From the NCBI GenBank assembly GCA_016871535.1, contig VHCZ01000029.1, positions 1-38,527 of the forward strand: a DNA stretch of 38,527 nucleotides. The letters are read 5' to 3'. This document shows, in pieces, positions 25,380 to 33,438 of the stretch. The position numbers were made by a program, and so were the translations under genes. Position 1 is the stretch's first letter. Each line of letters opens with the position of its first letter. Source of the DNA: Verrucomicrobiota bacterium. GTDB lineage: Bacteria; Verrucomicrobiota; Verrucomicrobiia; Limisphaerales; SIBE01. The notes below the pieces were generated by a model, which was not told the DNA's origin, ran no database searches, and worked only from the letters and a program-made list of their open reading frames with translations.

Positions 25380-25814
25380 TTAGTTTTGGGCCGCGATCGT
25401 CGTGGGCTTTTGCGCAGAGTGCGGATGCTCGCCGCCGCGATACACTTTGAGCTTGGTCAGCAGCACGCGCCCCAGCCGGTTCTTCGGGATCATGCCTTTG
25501 ACCGCGTGATGGATTAACCGTTCCGGATGGCGCGCCCGAACTTGCTCGACCGTCCGGTATTTCTCGCCGCCCTTCCAGCCGGAGTAGGACATGAACTTCT
25601 TCTTCGTTTCCTTCTTGCCGGTCAGGAGCACTTTCTCCGCGTTGACCACCACCACGAAATCGCCGGCGTCGAGGTGATCGGTGTAAATCGGCTTGGTTCG
25701 ACCGCGCAAAATATTCGAGATCTGGACCGCGAGGCGGCCCAGGACGGCGCCGTTGGCATCGATCAGATACCACTTGCGCTGGTCCAAATTGACTTTGGGC
25801 AGATACGTTTTCAT
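25380..25814 (-). CDS. rplM: 50S ribosomal protein L13
   Basis: A 144-residue ribosomal protein. The start ATG at 25814 (MKTYLPKV) is preferred over the open frame to 25832 because L13 proteins begin this way; a GAAGAG lies 6 bases upstream. WYLIDANGAVLGRLA, the GDFVVVVNAEKVLLTGKK block and AVKGMIPKNRLGR are typical. It is the first gene of the conserved rplM-rpsI pair. Confidence 0.97.
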   Translation of the reverse strand: MKTYLPKVNLDQRKWYLIDANGAVLGRLAVQISNILRGRTKPIYTDHLDAGDFVVVVNAEKVLLTGKKETKKKFMSYSGWKGGEKYRTVEQVRARHPERLIHHAVKGMIPKNRLGRVLLTKLKVYRGGEHPHSAQKPTTIAAQN

Positions 25815-25897
25815 CGAAACTCTTCGTGTCAAAGAGCGCAGAACCTAGCAAACAAGGAAGTGAAGTCAATAGTCATTTCAGGCTCAATTTGGCCCGT

Positions 25898-26056
25898 TCA
25901 CGCCGGCGGTCCTTTGTCGTTTCGTTCGCGCAGGTCCCGGCGCAGTTTCACGATTTCTCGTCCGCCTTTCGCCCCCACGTAAAACAGCAGCGCCGCAAAC
26001 CAGGCAATCGATCCGAAGATCATTGCCGTCCAGAAGAAAACAAAAAAGTAGGTCAT
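25898..26056 (-). CDS. Small single-pass membrane protein overlapping the symporter stop
   Basis: A 52-residue frame starting at ATG 26056 and ending TGA at 25898. The sequence has one hydrophobic segment (MTYFFVFFWTAMIFGSIAWF then AALLFYVGAKGG) and a charged C-terminal tail (EIVKLRRDLRERNDKGPP). Its ATG overlaps the TGA of the symporter gene (ATGA at 26053-26056), a usual sign of translational coupling. Small membrane partners are known for other sodium:solute symporters (for example YhdT with PanF and YjcH with ActP), so a subunit or stabilising role is inferred. I see no sequence match to a named family. Confidence 0.65.
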   Translation of the reverse strand: MTYFFVFFWTAMIFGSIAWFAALLFYVGAKGGREIVKLRRDLRERNDKGPPA

Positions 26057-27558
26057 GAGGAAGCCCTGGCCACGGCGCGGGAGGAACCCAGCCAGGAACC
26101 GGCGAACATCCCGAGAAACGCCAGCGCAAAGGAAGAGGCCCCGGCAATTTCAGGAGCGATTTGATGCGCCGCATCGACCCGCGCATTGACGATCAGGAAG
26201 GTCAGCGGCCCGATCGCGCCCAGGACCAGCGCCGCGCACGCGCCGTATCGATTCGCCCGAGGCCAGTACAACGCGGCCACCAGCAACGTGAACACGCTCG
26301 CCAGATAGATGTTCCCCGTGACCGCCAGATAATCCCAGACGTTCCCTTTCAGTTCGTAGAGCAATCCGTAGAAAACCAGAAACACGCCGATCGCGCAGAC
26401 CAGAAGCCGCGTCAACAGCAGCCGTGTGCGCGGCGCTGGAGGTTTCTTGAAGCACGGCATCAACAAGTCGTTGTAGATCACCGTGGCCCAGGTCAACAGG
26501 TAGCCGCTGTCCGTGGACATCTCCGCCGCCAGCATCGCGGCGATCACCAGGCCGAGAATCCCGGCGGGCAGAATCGCCGCCAGGTAAGCGGGCATGGCCG
26601 TGCGGCTGTCCAGACCGGAAGCCAGGCCGCCGTGACTGGCGAAATACGCAAACGCGGCCGCGCCAAACAGCACCGGCAGAGCGAATCGACCCACGAAATA
26701 AAAGGAAGCGCGGCGGTACATGCTCTTGGCGGTTTCCTCATTTTTGGCGCAGAGCACGCGGGTGATCTGCGTTTGCCAGGTCGTGACCACGGCCACTTGA
26801 AAGAGCGCCTGCCACAGCAGATAGCCCCAGCCCAGGCTGGTCGGGTGAAACGGATTGAACGGATGCGACGCCAGCCTGGCGCCATCCGCTCTCGTGCCGT
26901 CCCAACTCATCCAGAGTTGCCCCATGAGCGTGTTCCAGCCAATGTCGCGAATGACAAGCATCGAGGTGATCACCAGGCCGACGCTCATGATCAAGAACTG
27001 AAGATAATCCGTCACCAAAACCGAAAGCATCCCGCCGAGCACGGTGTAAAGCAGCACGATCGCCAGCAGGCCAATCATAATCAGTTCGAGCCAGTACACC
27101 GGCAACCCGGTGACGTGGACCAGGAATTCGCCGCCCACGCGCAGAAAAACGCCCATGTTCAGCACGCCGCCCAACACGACAAACAAGCCGGCCAGCCAGC
27201 GCACCTGCGTTCCGAATCGCTGCTGAAACAATTCCGGGATGGTCATGACGCCGGAGCGCCGAAGCGGACCGATGACAAATCCGGTGCGGCCCACGAAATA
27301 CATCGCGCCGGCCATCAACACGCCGACGGTCGCTCCCGCGAAGCCTTTTTCGTAGCCCAGTTGAGCGGTGTACATCACGGTGACCAGGCCCAACTCGGTG
27401 GCGGCGAGCGAGGCGATCCCCAGGTTCAGATCCATCTCGCGTCCGGCGACCGCAAAGTCTTCCACGCCCCGCACGAAGCGCCGCATCCAAAGCCCGGCGC
27501 CCATGCACACAAGCAGATAAAGACCGACGATGAGGATGTCGATTAGAGACAAAGTCAC
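26053..27558 (-). CDS. Sodium:solute symporter (SSS family)
   Basis: A 501-residue membrane protein with about 13 hydrophobic segments. It starts MTLSLIDILIVGLYLLVCMG and carries the SSS hallmarks: the AGREMDLNLGIASLAATELG helix 1-2 region, YTVLGGMLSVLVTDYLQFLI (the conserved GG-x-x-(A/S)-V-x-x-D-x-(L/I)-Q motif) and LPAGILGLVIAAMLAAEMST. The last corresponds to the Na+-site helix in this family. The substrate (sugar, amino acid or organic acid) cannot be deduced. Coupled to the 52-residue membrane protein downstream. Divergent from the LysM-like gene, with an inverted tandem array in the 295-base gap 27559-27853. Confidence 0.9.
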   Translation of the reverse strand: MTLSLIDILIVGLYLLVCMGAGLWMRRFVRGVEDFAVAGREMDLNLGIASLAATELGLVTVMYTAQLGYEKGFAGATVGVLMAGAMYFVGRTGFVIGPLRRSGVMTIPELFQQRFGTQVRWLAGLFVVLGGVLNMGVFLRVGGEFLVHVTGLPVYWLELIMIGLLAIVLLYTVLGGMLSVLVTDYLQFLIMSVGLVITSMLVIRDIGWNTLMGQLWMSWDGTRADGARLASHPFNPFHPTSLGWGYLLWQALFQVAVVTTWQTQITRVLCAKNEETAKSMYRRASFYFVGRFALPVLFGAAAFAYFASHGGLASGLDSRTAMPAYLAAILPAGILGLVIAAMLAAEMSTDSGYLLTWATVIYNDLLMPCFKKPPAPRTRLLLTRLLVCAIGVFLVFYGLLYELKGNVWDYLAVTGNIYLASVFTLLVAALYWPRANRYGACAALVLGAIGPLTFLIVNARVDAAHQIAPEIAGASSFALAFLGMFAGSWLGSSRAVARASS

Positions 27559-27617
27559 GGCGATTTAGGACGTTGTCGCCATTGGTTGTTGGCCGCGTTT
27601 GCTGCGGCCTTCTTTTG

Positions 27618-27775
27618 ACACGAATTACACGAATTTTCACGAATTAATTCTCTCCCTTCTCAAATCCGGGCCAAATCAACGTCGGTGGGGCGACGCTCCC
27701 GCGGAGTCTGTCCGCGACTCCTGTCCTTGCCCAATTCTACCCGCCTTAATTCGTGCTAATTCGTGCAATTCGTAT
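27618..27775. repeat. Inverted pair of ~10-bp degenerate tandem repeats
   Basis: The left arm at about 27618-27648 repeats ACACGAATT three times. The right arm at about 27746-27774 repeats the complementary AATTCGTGC. Between them lies a half-copy of R4 (GGTGGGGCGACGCTCCCGCG at about 27687). The arrangement occupies most of the divergent gap between the symporter and the LysM-like gene. Confidence 0.75.
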
Positions 27776-27853
27776 CGTCCGCCCAGGTCCGCCCAGTTCA
27801 AATCCCTTGTTCGCACTTGCGCCTTGGTAGGGCGGCTTCTATTTTTTCGTTTT

Positions 27854-28483
27854 ATGAGACTTTTCCGATTCCTGCTTCTTGCAACCGCCGTGTTGATTTC
27901 CAGCCGATCGCTGGCGCAAAACTCAGCCGCTGAAGCCGCGCTGGAGCGCAAAGCGAACGAGGAACGTTTCGCTCAACTCAATGCCAGAGTCGCATCCATG
28001 ATAGAAACGGAGGGGGTTCTGCGGTCGAAAATCCAGGAATTGGAACAAAGTGTGGCCTCGCTGAGCCGGGAGATCAGGCGGTTGAAGGACGACAACGCCC
28101 ACTCGAACACCCGCCTGGTCACGCGCGAAGAATTCAACACGCTCGTGGAAAAACTGAAGGAGATCGACAAGAAACGGGAAGAGGACAACCGATTGATCGT
28201 CAACAGCATCAACACCCTCAAGGATATTGCCAAGGTTCCGGCGCCGACTCCTTCGCGTCCCAAGCCCTCCACAGACCATACGGAGGCGCTGGAAACTGTC
28301 GATTACAAGATCAAGGAGGGCGATCTGCTCTACAAGATTATCGCGGCCTACAACGACGAATATGCCAGGCAGGGTCGAGGGCGGATCACTCTCGAGCAAG
28401 TCAAAGAAGCGAACCCGGAATTGAATCCCAACCGGATTATTCCCGGCAGAGTGATTCGAATTCCAGTCCCGCCCAAGAAATGA
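27854..28483 (+). CDS. Exported coiled-coil protein with C-terminal LysM-like domain
   Basis: A 209-residue protein. The start at 27854 gives a signal peptide (MRLFRFLLLATAVLISSRSL then AQ). Residues about 25-130 form a long charged coiled coil (ERKANEERFAQLNARVASMI through EKLKEIDKKREEDNRLIVNS). A Pro-rich linker (PAPTPSRPKPSTD) follows. The C-terminal ~55 residues (YKIKEGDLLYKIIAAYN...VKEANPELNPNRIIPGRVIR) fit a LysM fold that binds peptidoglycan, with a longer middle than usual. It probably acts in the periplasm near the cell wall. The next gene is the sigma-54 regulator, separated by an R4 palindrome. Confidence 0.75.
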   Translation: MRLFRFLLLATAVLISSRSLAQNSAAEAALERKANEERFAQLNARVASMIETEGVLRSKIQELEQSVASLSREIRRLKDDNAHSNTRLVTREEFNTLVEKLKEIDKKREEDNRLIVNSINTLKDIAKVPAPTPSRPKPSTDHTEALETVDYKIKEGDLLYKIIAAYNDEYARQGRGRITLEQVKEANPELNPNRIIPGRVIRIPVPPKK

Positions 28484-28506
28484 CCGGCTCCAGGCGAACC
28501 GGATGG

Positions 28507-28607
28507 TATGCCCTCAGTTGAGGGTGGGGCGGGGCTCCCGCCGAGCCAATGCCATCGAAGAAAGGCTCCGCAGGAGCGTCGCCCCACCGTCGGTAACTGA
28601 GGGTTAC
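28507..28607. repeat. Palindromic repeat family R4, complete copy
   Basis: A 101-base imperfect palindrome 23 bases after the LysM-like gene. The outer arms are CCCTCAGTTGAGGG and GTAACTGAGGGTTA; the inner arms are GGTGGGGCGGGGCTCCCGCC and GGAGCGTCGCCCCACC. The centre reads AATGCCATCGAAGAAA. It could cap the upstream transcript as an RNA hairpin. Confidence 0.88.
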
Positions 28608-28692
28608 TCCGGGCCAAATCTCCCGGTTGATTCTCCCCTGGCTTCGGAGTTATGGTGTCCTGGCGTGGACCTGGACCGATGGCTTATCAAGC

Positions 28693-30408
28693 ATGCAAAA
28701 CTCGGATTTGACAGGTTTTAGCATCGTCATCATCGAGGACGATTCGCTGCTCCGGAAACAAATCACGGCGTATCTGGAGCGCCTCGGCGCGGATGTCACC
28801 GGCGTCGATTCCATTCAACGGGCCCGGAAAGTCATCGCGGACCTGAGCTTCGACTTCGCGTTGCTGGACGTGAATTTGCCGGACGGTTTGGGGATCGATT
28901 TGCTCCGGGAGAAATGCTTTTCCAGTTACACGGGCGTCATCGTCATGACGGCAGAAGGCCGCATTGAGGGCGCAATCGAAGCCATCCGCCTGGGCGCCCT
29001 GGAATACCTGGTCAAGCCTTTCGATCCCGCGCAATTGCCGCTGGTCATCAACCGCGCGCGCCGTGCGAAACAAACCGAGCGCCTGACCGAACACCGCCGG
29101 AGCGACGTCACTTCAGGCGGCATTTCGTTCTTCTTCGGCTCGTCGCTGGCTTCGCTCCAATCGCAATTGGAGAAGATTCTCGCTGCCGACCGGCGCCTGG
29201 AAAGCAACCTTCCCCCGGTCCTCATCGAGGGCGAGACCGGCACGGGGAAAACGACGATCGCGCGGTGGATTCACCACCAGGGTCCGCGCGCCGGCCAGCC
29301 GTTAGTCGAAGTCAACTGCTCGGCGTTGCCGGAGACTTTGGCCGAGTCCGAGCTGTTTGGACACGAGCGCGGAGCTTTCACAGATGCACGAACTGCGCGC
29401 ATGGGCCTTTTCGAAGCCGCGAACGGTGGAACGCTGTTCCTGGACGAATTGCCCAGCTTGTCGTTGCCGCTCCAGGCCAAGGTTCTCAAGACGATTGAAG
29501 ACCACAAGATTCGGCGCGTCGGAGGGCATAAAGAAATCGCCATTGACGCCCGCGTGATCGCCGCTACCAACCGCGACTTAAAATCGATCGTCGCCAGCGG
29601 CCAATTCCGGGAGGACTTGTATCACCGGCTGGATTTGTTCCGGGTTTACATTCCGCCTTTGCGCGAGCGCGGGGACGATATCCTGGAACTGACGGAGAAG
29701 CTGCTCGACCAGTTGTCGGCCCGTCATCGCCTGCCGCGCAAACCGATCCATGCGCAAGGCCGGAAGAGTTTGCAGGCTCAACCCTGGCCCGGCAACGTCC
29801 GTGAACTGGCGCACGAACTGGAACGGGCCATTGTCTTTGAAGAAGGCGAGGAACTGAAGTTTGAGCACCTCGGCACAACCGCGCCTGAAAAACCGGCCAC
29901 GCTTGCGGTTGCGGATGACTGGCTTAATCCGGCGTTTCAATTCCCGCCGGAGGGTTTTTCCATGGAGGAAGCGATCAACCGGCTCATCCAGCGGGCTCTC
30001 AAACAGACCTCGAACAACGTTTCGGCCGCGGCGCGCTTGCTCGGGGTTTCAAGAGACTACATTCGCTACCGGCTTTCGGGGCAAAAAACCAGCAGCCTCC
30101 GTTGGGGACTTAAACCCAGTTGCCGTCTGCGAGAGATGGACTTGGGAGACTCTCACCGGAAAACAGTGGCTCGTGCTCCAGCGTTGTTTCGAGCCATCTC
30201 GCGTCTGGGAAACAGGTTAAGATGCGCCTGTGGCCTTGGCACGTTCTCTGCCGCGGAATTGACGAGACGCAAAAGCGGAATTACGGCGTTTTGTATTTTT
30301 GTAGCTATGCACCAACCAACAACAATGACCTATGAAACTAACCAAAACTCTTGCGCTCGTCTCGGGGGTAAGTCTGCTCCTGGTCGCGCTCGCGGCCCAC
30401 GCGGCTGA
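28693..30408 (+). CDS. Sigma-54-dependent response regulator (NtrC family), C-terminal end doubtful
   Basis: Start ATG 28693. The receiver domain (10-122) has Glu15, Asp16, Asp17, phospho-acceptor Asp59, and Lys108 in LVKPFD. The AAA+ domain (about 145-375) has Walker A GETGTGKT at 180-187, the sigma-54 loop GAFTDA at 227-232 (most relatives have GAFTGA), Walker B GGTLFLDE at 245-252 and the arginine-finger region FREDLYHRLD. A Fis-type helix-turn-helix is at 441-461 (NVSAAARLLGVSRDYIRYRL). After Gly463 the frame runs on for 108 residues of unusual, Arg-rich sequence to 30408 and overlaps the next gene. A one-base frame change at the A6 run 30083-30088 would instead end the protein at 30113, close to the usual length. 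Confidence 0.88.
   Translation: MQNSDLTGFSIVIIEDDSLLRKQITAYLERLGADVTGVDSIQRARKVIADLSFDFALLDVNLPDGLGIDLLREKCFSSYTGVIVMTAEGRIEGAIEAIRLGALEYLVKPFDPAQLPLVINRARRAKQTERLTEHRRSDVTSGGISFFFGSSLASLQSQLEKILAADRRLESNLPPVLIEGETGTGKTTIARWIHHQGPRAGQPLVEVNCSALPETLAESELFGHERGAFTDARTARMGLFEAANGGTLFLDELPSLSLPLQAKVLKTIEDHKIRRVGGHKEIAIDARVIAATNRDLKSIVASGQFREDLYHRLDLFRVYIPPLRERGDDILELTEKLLDQLSARHRLPRKPIHAQGRKSLQAQPWPGNVRELAHELERAIVFEEGEELKFEHLGTTAPEKPATLAVADDWLNPAFQFPPEGFSMEEAINRLIQRALKQTSNNVSAAARLLGVSRDYIRYRLSGQKTSSLRWGLKPSCRLREMDLGDSHRKTVARAPALFRAISRLGNRLRCACGLGTFSAAELTRRKSGITAFCIFVAMHQPTTMTYETNQNSCARLGGKSAPGRARGPRG
30237..30251 (+). promoter_or_regulatory. Candidate sigma-54 promoter for the coiled-coil gene
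   Basis: TGGCACGTTCTCTGC matches the -24/-12 consensus TGGCACG-N4-TTGC except for one base in the -12 element (CTGC). The GG and GC dinucleotides are exactly 12 bases apart, as required. It lies 81 bases upstream of the ATG at 30332 and directly downstream of the gene for a sigma-54 activator, suggesting local control. Confidence 0.5.
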
Positions 30409-30970
30409 CACCGCCAAGCCCGGCGAGTTGGATCGATCCAAGAAGCCGGCCACCGCGACCCAGCCTGCGACCCCGGCGAAGACCCTCACGCCGACGACGC
30501 CTGGGGTGCCCGCGAGGAAACCCGAAACGTCGCCCACCACACCTATAACGCTCGGAAACACCGTCGATCCCAAGTTGATCGAATCGACGATCGACAAGGC
30601 TTTGACGGTTAATCGGAACCAGAAACCTGCCCGACCGGATCACAAGGACAAATCCGAACGGTCCGGTCCCTCGGACGACGTCAAAAGGCTCATGGATTTG
30701 TTCAAGGAAACTCGCAACGAATTCCTGGAGCAGGAAAAGGAGTTGAAGCAGAAATACACGGCGGCGAGCAAAGTAGACCGCGAAAAACTCCGCGATCTGA
30801 TCAAGGAAAAGCGCCAGGCGTTTCTCGATCGCCAAAAGGAACTGCGAGACGAGCTTCACAAACGCACGCAAGACGTCCGAGATCAGCTTAAAGACCATCG
30901 CGAAGTCATCGACGCCGCCAAAGATCAGGCCAAGGACGAAGTCAATCGCCGCAAAGGCGGTCGCGACTGA
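30332..30970 (+). CDS. Exported highly charged coiled-coil protein
   Basis: A 212-residue protein with a signal peptide (MKLTKTLALVSGVSLLLVAL then AAHAAD). A Pro/Thr-rich linker (about 35-75; ATATQPATPAKTLTPTTPG) follows. Residues about 105-210 are a Lys/Glu/Asp/Arg-rich helix with coiled-coil spacing (RLMDLFKETRNEFLEQEKEL then KQKYTAASKVDREKLRDLIK). I do not recognise a family. It looks like a periplasmic stress or chaperone-like protein, but that is only inferred from composition. A candidate sigma-54 promoter precedes it and a terminator follows at 31029-31060. Confidence 0.72.
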   Translation: MKLTKTLALVSGVSLLLVALAAHAADTAKPGELDRSKKPATATQPATPAKTLTPTTPGVPARKPETSPTTPITLGNTVDPKLIESTIDKALTVNRNQKPARPDHKDKSERSGPSDDVKRLMDLFKETRNEFLEQEKELKQKYTAASKVDREKLRDLIKEKRQAFLDRQKELRDELHKRTQDVRDQLKDHREVIDAAKDQAKDEVNRRKGGRD

Positions 30971-31028
30971 GACGATGGTTTAGAACGTAGCTGCTGGTTA
31001 GAAACCCGTTCAACGCCAGCAGTCACAC

Positions 31029-31061
31029 CGCCAGGCAGCCAGAGGTTGTCTGGCGTTTTTG
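31029..31061 (+). terminator. Rho-independent terminator after the coiled-coil gene
   Basis: CGCCAG at 31029-31034 pairs with CTGGCG at 31050-31055, across a 15-base loop that can form an inner stem (CAGCC...GGTTG), followed by TTTTTGTTT. It ends the transcript 59 bases after the stop codon. Confidence 0.75.
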
Positions 31062-31363
31062 TTTCATGAGCGCGCGCCCCAGCGAGCGTTTTCATGCGCG
31101 ATTCACTCGAACAAGCTCGCGAACGGTGAAAACCTCAAATTTCTAAGTCCCTTGGAAGAAATGCTGAACCAAGGAGTGAAATGTCTCAACCGCTCGGTCG
31201 CTCGCCGGTAACTGCGAAGACTGCTGGAGCAGCCAAATACGCAGATGCTCGAAATGCGATCCAGGGAAGCGTTGGCAAGCTTACCAATACACCCGCTACC
31301 GATGTCGAGGGAGGCTGCGCGCGCTGGGAACAAAAGCGCTTGGAACCATAGAAATCTGACGTG

Positions 31364-31447
31364 TCATGATTCACCATAGACCTGCCATTGCTCGTCGCGC
31401 GGCAAGCTGTTGAACCCTTCCAAGACAGATTGGGCTTTCGTGCTCAT
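31364..31447 (-). pseudogene. Truncated antitoxin-like fragment
   Basis: A 27-residue frame, MSTKAQSVLEGFNSLPRDEQ then WQVYGES. It resembles only the first helices of small addiction-module antitoxins ('...F..LP..EQ..V...'). The body and any toxin partner are missing. The surrounding 30971-31765 region otherwise contains no gene I can support; a 58-codon plus frame from about 31181 was considered but not accepted. Confidence 0.3.
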
Positions 31448-31765
31448 GCTTTGAACCATATCCGCCCCGCATGAAAACGACAAGCACCCCCATCGGGAAT
31501 GTCGGGAATCTTCCCTTCGATGAGGACTCGCCCACGGTCAAGGAGGCACTGATGCCGCAAGCCGAATCGAACGCCGCTTCGCGATGTCCGGACAAACGTG
31601 CGACTGGAACCGAGTCGTGGCGCTACCGGGCGATCTCACAAATTCGTGTCACATTCTTCGTCTGCGTCTATCTGCGGTTCAACTGCGGAGTTTTGGTTGA
31701 AACTGGCGCACGGCAAGATTGTTTGGTTAGACTTTCCCAAAACGAACCGAACCGAAATTCCTCCC

Positions 31766-32143
31766 ATGAAACACTACGAATTGAACCACGTCGCGATTCA
31801 CGTGCAGGACGTCGAGAAAAGCTGTGAATTTTACCGGAGCGTGCTGATGCTGGAGCCGATTCCCCGTCCGGCCTTCACCTTCCCCGGCGCGTGGTTCCGG
31901 CTGGGAACGATTCAAGAACTCCACTTGATCGGAAACCGCACCGAGCCAGTGTTTGCGGGAAACCGCAGCAACCACTTCGCTTTGCGCGTCGATGATCTGA
32001 CGCCCTGGGAACAACACTTCCAACGGATTGGCGTGTCGTATTTGCCTCGGCGCACGCGGCCCGACGGCGCGCTGCAAATGTACGTCAAAGACCCAGACGG
32101 CCATGTCATTGAGTTGTTCACGCCGCCGGGCGGGGCGGAGTAA
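31766..32143 (+). CDS. VOC-superfamily (glyoxalase/dioxygenase-like) protein
   Basis: A 125-residue single-domain protein. It starts at ATG 31766 (MKHYELNHVAIHVQDVEKSC); the longer open frame to 31598 lacks family similarity. Two beta-alpha-beta-beta-beta modules are visible: LNHVAIHVQDVEKSCEFYRS and NHFALRVDDLTPWEQHF. The candidate metal ligands are His8, His70 and Glu near 117 (DPDGHVIELF). Family members catalyse lyase, isomerase or ring-opening reactions; the substrate is unknown. It converges with the DegT aminotransferase gene across a tandem-repeat hairpin. Confidence 0.82.
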   Translation: MKHYELNHVAIHVQDVEKSCEFYRSVLMLEPIPRPAFTFPGAWFRLGTIQELHLIGNRTEPVFAGNRSNHFALRVDDLTPWEQHFQRIGVSYLPRRTRPDGALQMYVKDPDGHVIELFTPPGGAE

Positions 32144-32163
32144 CGGCGTGGCGGGGGGCGGAG

Positions 32164-32294
32164 GGAGTGGTGGAGTGATGGAGTATTGGAGTATTGGCTT
32201 TCAGCCTGAAGCCGGGTGGTGTAATCCGAGTAAGCTCGAATTCACGCGAATTCACCCACTCCATCACTCCATTACTCCATCACTCCATTACTCC
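32164..32294. repeat. Inverted pair of 8-bp degenerate tandem repeats
   Basis: The left arm at 32164-32197 repeats TGGAGTGA / TGGAGTAT. The right arm at 32256-32294 repeats CACTCCAT and TACTCCAT. The arms can pair over about 30 bases with a ~58-base loop. The right arm contains the last codons and stop of the degT-like gene, so the array has shaped its C-terminus (SNGVME). Confidence 0.8.
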
Positions 32295-33420
32295 GTGCTT
32301 TGAAGAATTCCCGAATCACCGCAGCCACGCGTTCAACCTGCGCCTCAGTCAATTCCGGGTAAATGGGGAGGCAAAGGCACTCGCGCGCGGCTTTCTCGGC
32401 TGCGGGGAAATCTCCGGCTTTGTGGCCAAGCGCGGCGTAACACTTCTGCAGGTGCAAGGGCAAGGGATAATGAAGCGAATACCCGGTGCGGTTCGCTTCG
32501 AGATGCTTTTTCAAATCGTCGCGGCGCGGATGCCGAATCGCGTAGAGATGATACACGCTTTGCGCGTAGCCGGCCTCGCGCGGCAATTTCAGAGGCGTGC
32601 CGCTCAGCGATTCGTGGTAGCAATGCGCAATCCGGCGGCGGGCGGCGTTCCATCGCGCCAGATGCTTCAACTTGACTCCGAGAACCGCGCCTTGAATGCC
32701 TTCCATCCGGTAATTGAACCCCACCTCGTCGTGGAAATAGCGGGCCGTCGAACCGTGATCGCGCAAGGAACGGGCGCGCGCCGCGAGGGTCGGGTCGTCG
32801 GTGACCAGAGCGCCGCCCTCCCCGCACGCGCCGAGGTTTTTCGCCGGATAAAAACTGAAGGCGGCGAGCGAACCGAAAATCCCGACCGTTTTTCCCCGAT
32901 AAGTCGCGCCGTGCGCCTGAGCCGCGTCCTCGATTAATTTCAGGTTGTGCTTCCGGCAGATCTGCAGGAGCGGATCGAGATCGCACGGATGGCCGTAAAG
33001 ATGGACCGGCAAGATTGCTTTCGTGCGAGGCGTGATCGCTTTCTCCACCCGGCCTGGATCCAGATTGAACGTCGCATCGTCGATATCGACATAGACCGGA
33101 CGCGCGCCCACGTAAGAAATGGCCCAGCTCGTCGCCGCAAACGTGAACGGCGTTGTGATGACTTCGTCCCCGGCGCCGATGTTCGATAGAATCATCGCGA
33201 TGTGCAGCGCTGACGTTCCGCTGTTGAGTGCAATCGCGTGGCTGGCCCCGCAAAATCGGGCGAAATCCTGCTCGAACTGGACGACTTCCGGCCCCAGACA
33301 AAACGCGTTCTGATCCAGCACGCGCGCAATCGCGGCGTCGATTTCCTCGCGCAGCGGCCGCATCTGCGCGCTCAAGTCAAGATACGGAATAGCGTCGTCC
33401 ATCAGCTTATGGTGCCCCAC
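32272..33420 (-). CDS. DegT/DnrJ/EryC1/StrS family aminotransferase
   Basis: A 382-residue PLP enzyme of the nucleotide-sugar aminotransferase type. The Schiff-base lysine is Lys194 in FYPAKNLGACGEGGA; EDAAQAHGA at 164-172 contacts the cofactor. NSGTSALHIA near 66-75 and TTPFTFAATSWAI near 89-101 are typical. It could convert a 3- or 4-keto dTDP-sugar to an amino sugar. MDDAIPYLDL (start 33402) is an equally good start. It is last of three minus-strand genes and follows the reductase by 18 bases. The stop lies in a tandem array. Confidence 0.9.
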   Translation of the reverse strand: MGHHKLMDDAIPYLDLSAQMRPLREEIDAAIARVLDQNAFCLGPEVVQFEQDFARFCGASHAIALNSGTSALHIAMILSNIGAGDEVITTPFTFAATSWAISYVGARPVYVDIDDATFNLDPGRVEKAITPRTKAILPVHLYGHPCDLDPLLQICRKHNLKLIEDAAQAHGATYRGKTVGIFGSLAAFSFYPAKNLGACGEGGALVTDDPTLAARARSLRDHGSTARYFHDEVGFNYRMEGIQGAVLGVKLKHLARWNAARRRIAHCYHESLSGTPLKLPREAGYAQSVYHLYAIRHPRRDDLKKHLEANRTGYSLHYPLPLHLQKCYAALGHKAGDFPAAEKAARECLCLPIYPELTEAQVERVAAVIREFFKARSNGVME

Positions 33421-33438
33421 TTAGGAACCCAGGCAACA

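Noticed and set aside
25884-26186. 100-codon minus frame downstream of the symporter
   Set aside because: Out of frame with the symporter end and with the 52-residue membrane protein, which has better coding character and an ATGA overlap.
26161-27546. 461-codon plus-strand open frame
   Set aside because: Antisense to the symporter; His/Gln/Arg-rich translation typical of the reverse of membrane helices.
28507-28607. Riboswitch upstream of the sigma-54 regulator
   Set aside because: The structured region is a copy of the R4 palindrome found in several unrelated places, not a gene-specific leader.
30083-30089. Programmed -1 frameshift signal in the sigma-54 regulator
   Set aside because: The zero-frame codons are CAA AAA ACC, which do not give a canonical X XXY YYZ heptamer, and no conserved downstream structure was evident; a mutation or read error is simpler.
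31181-31357. Plus-strand 58-codon frame MSQPLGRSPVTAKTAG...
   Set aside because: Composition is not clearly coding, no ribosome binding site or homologous pattern; may be repeat-derived.
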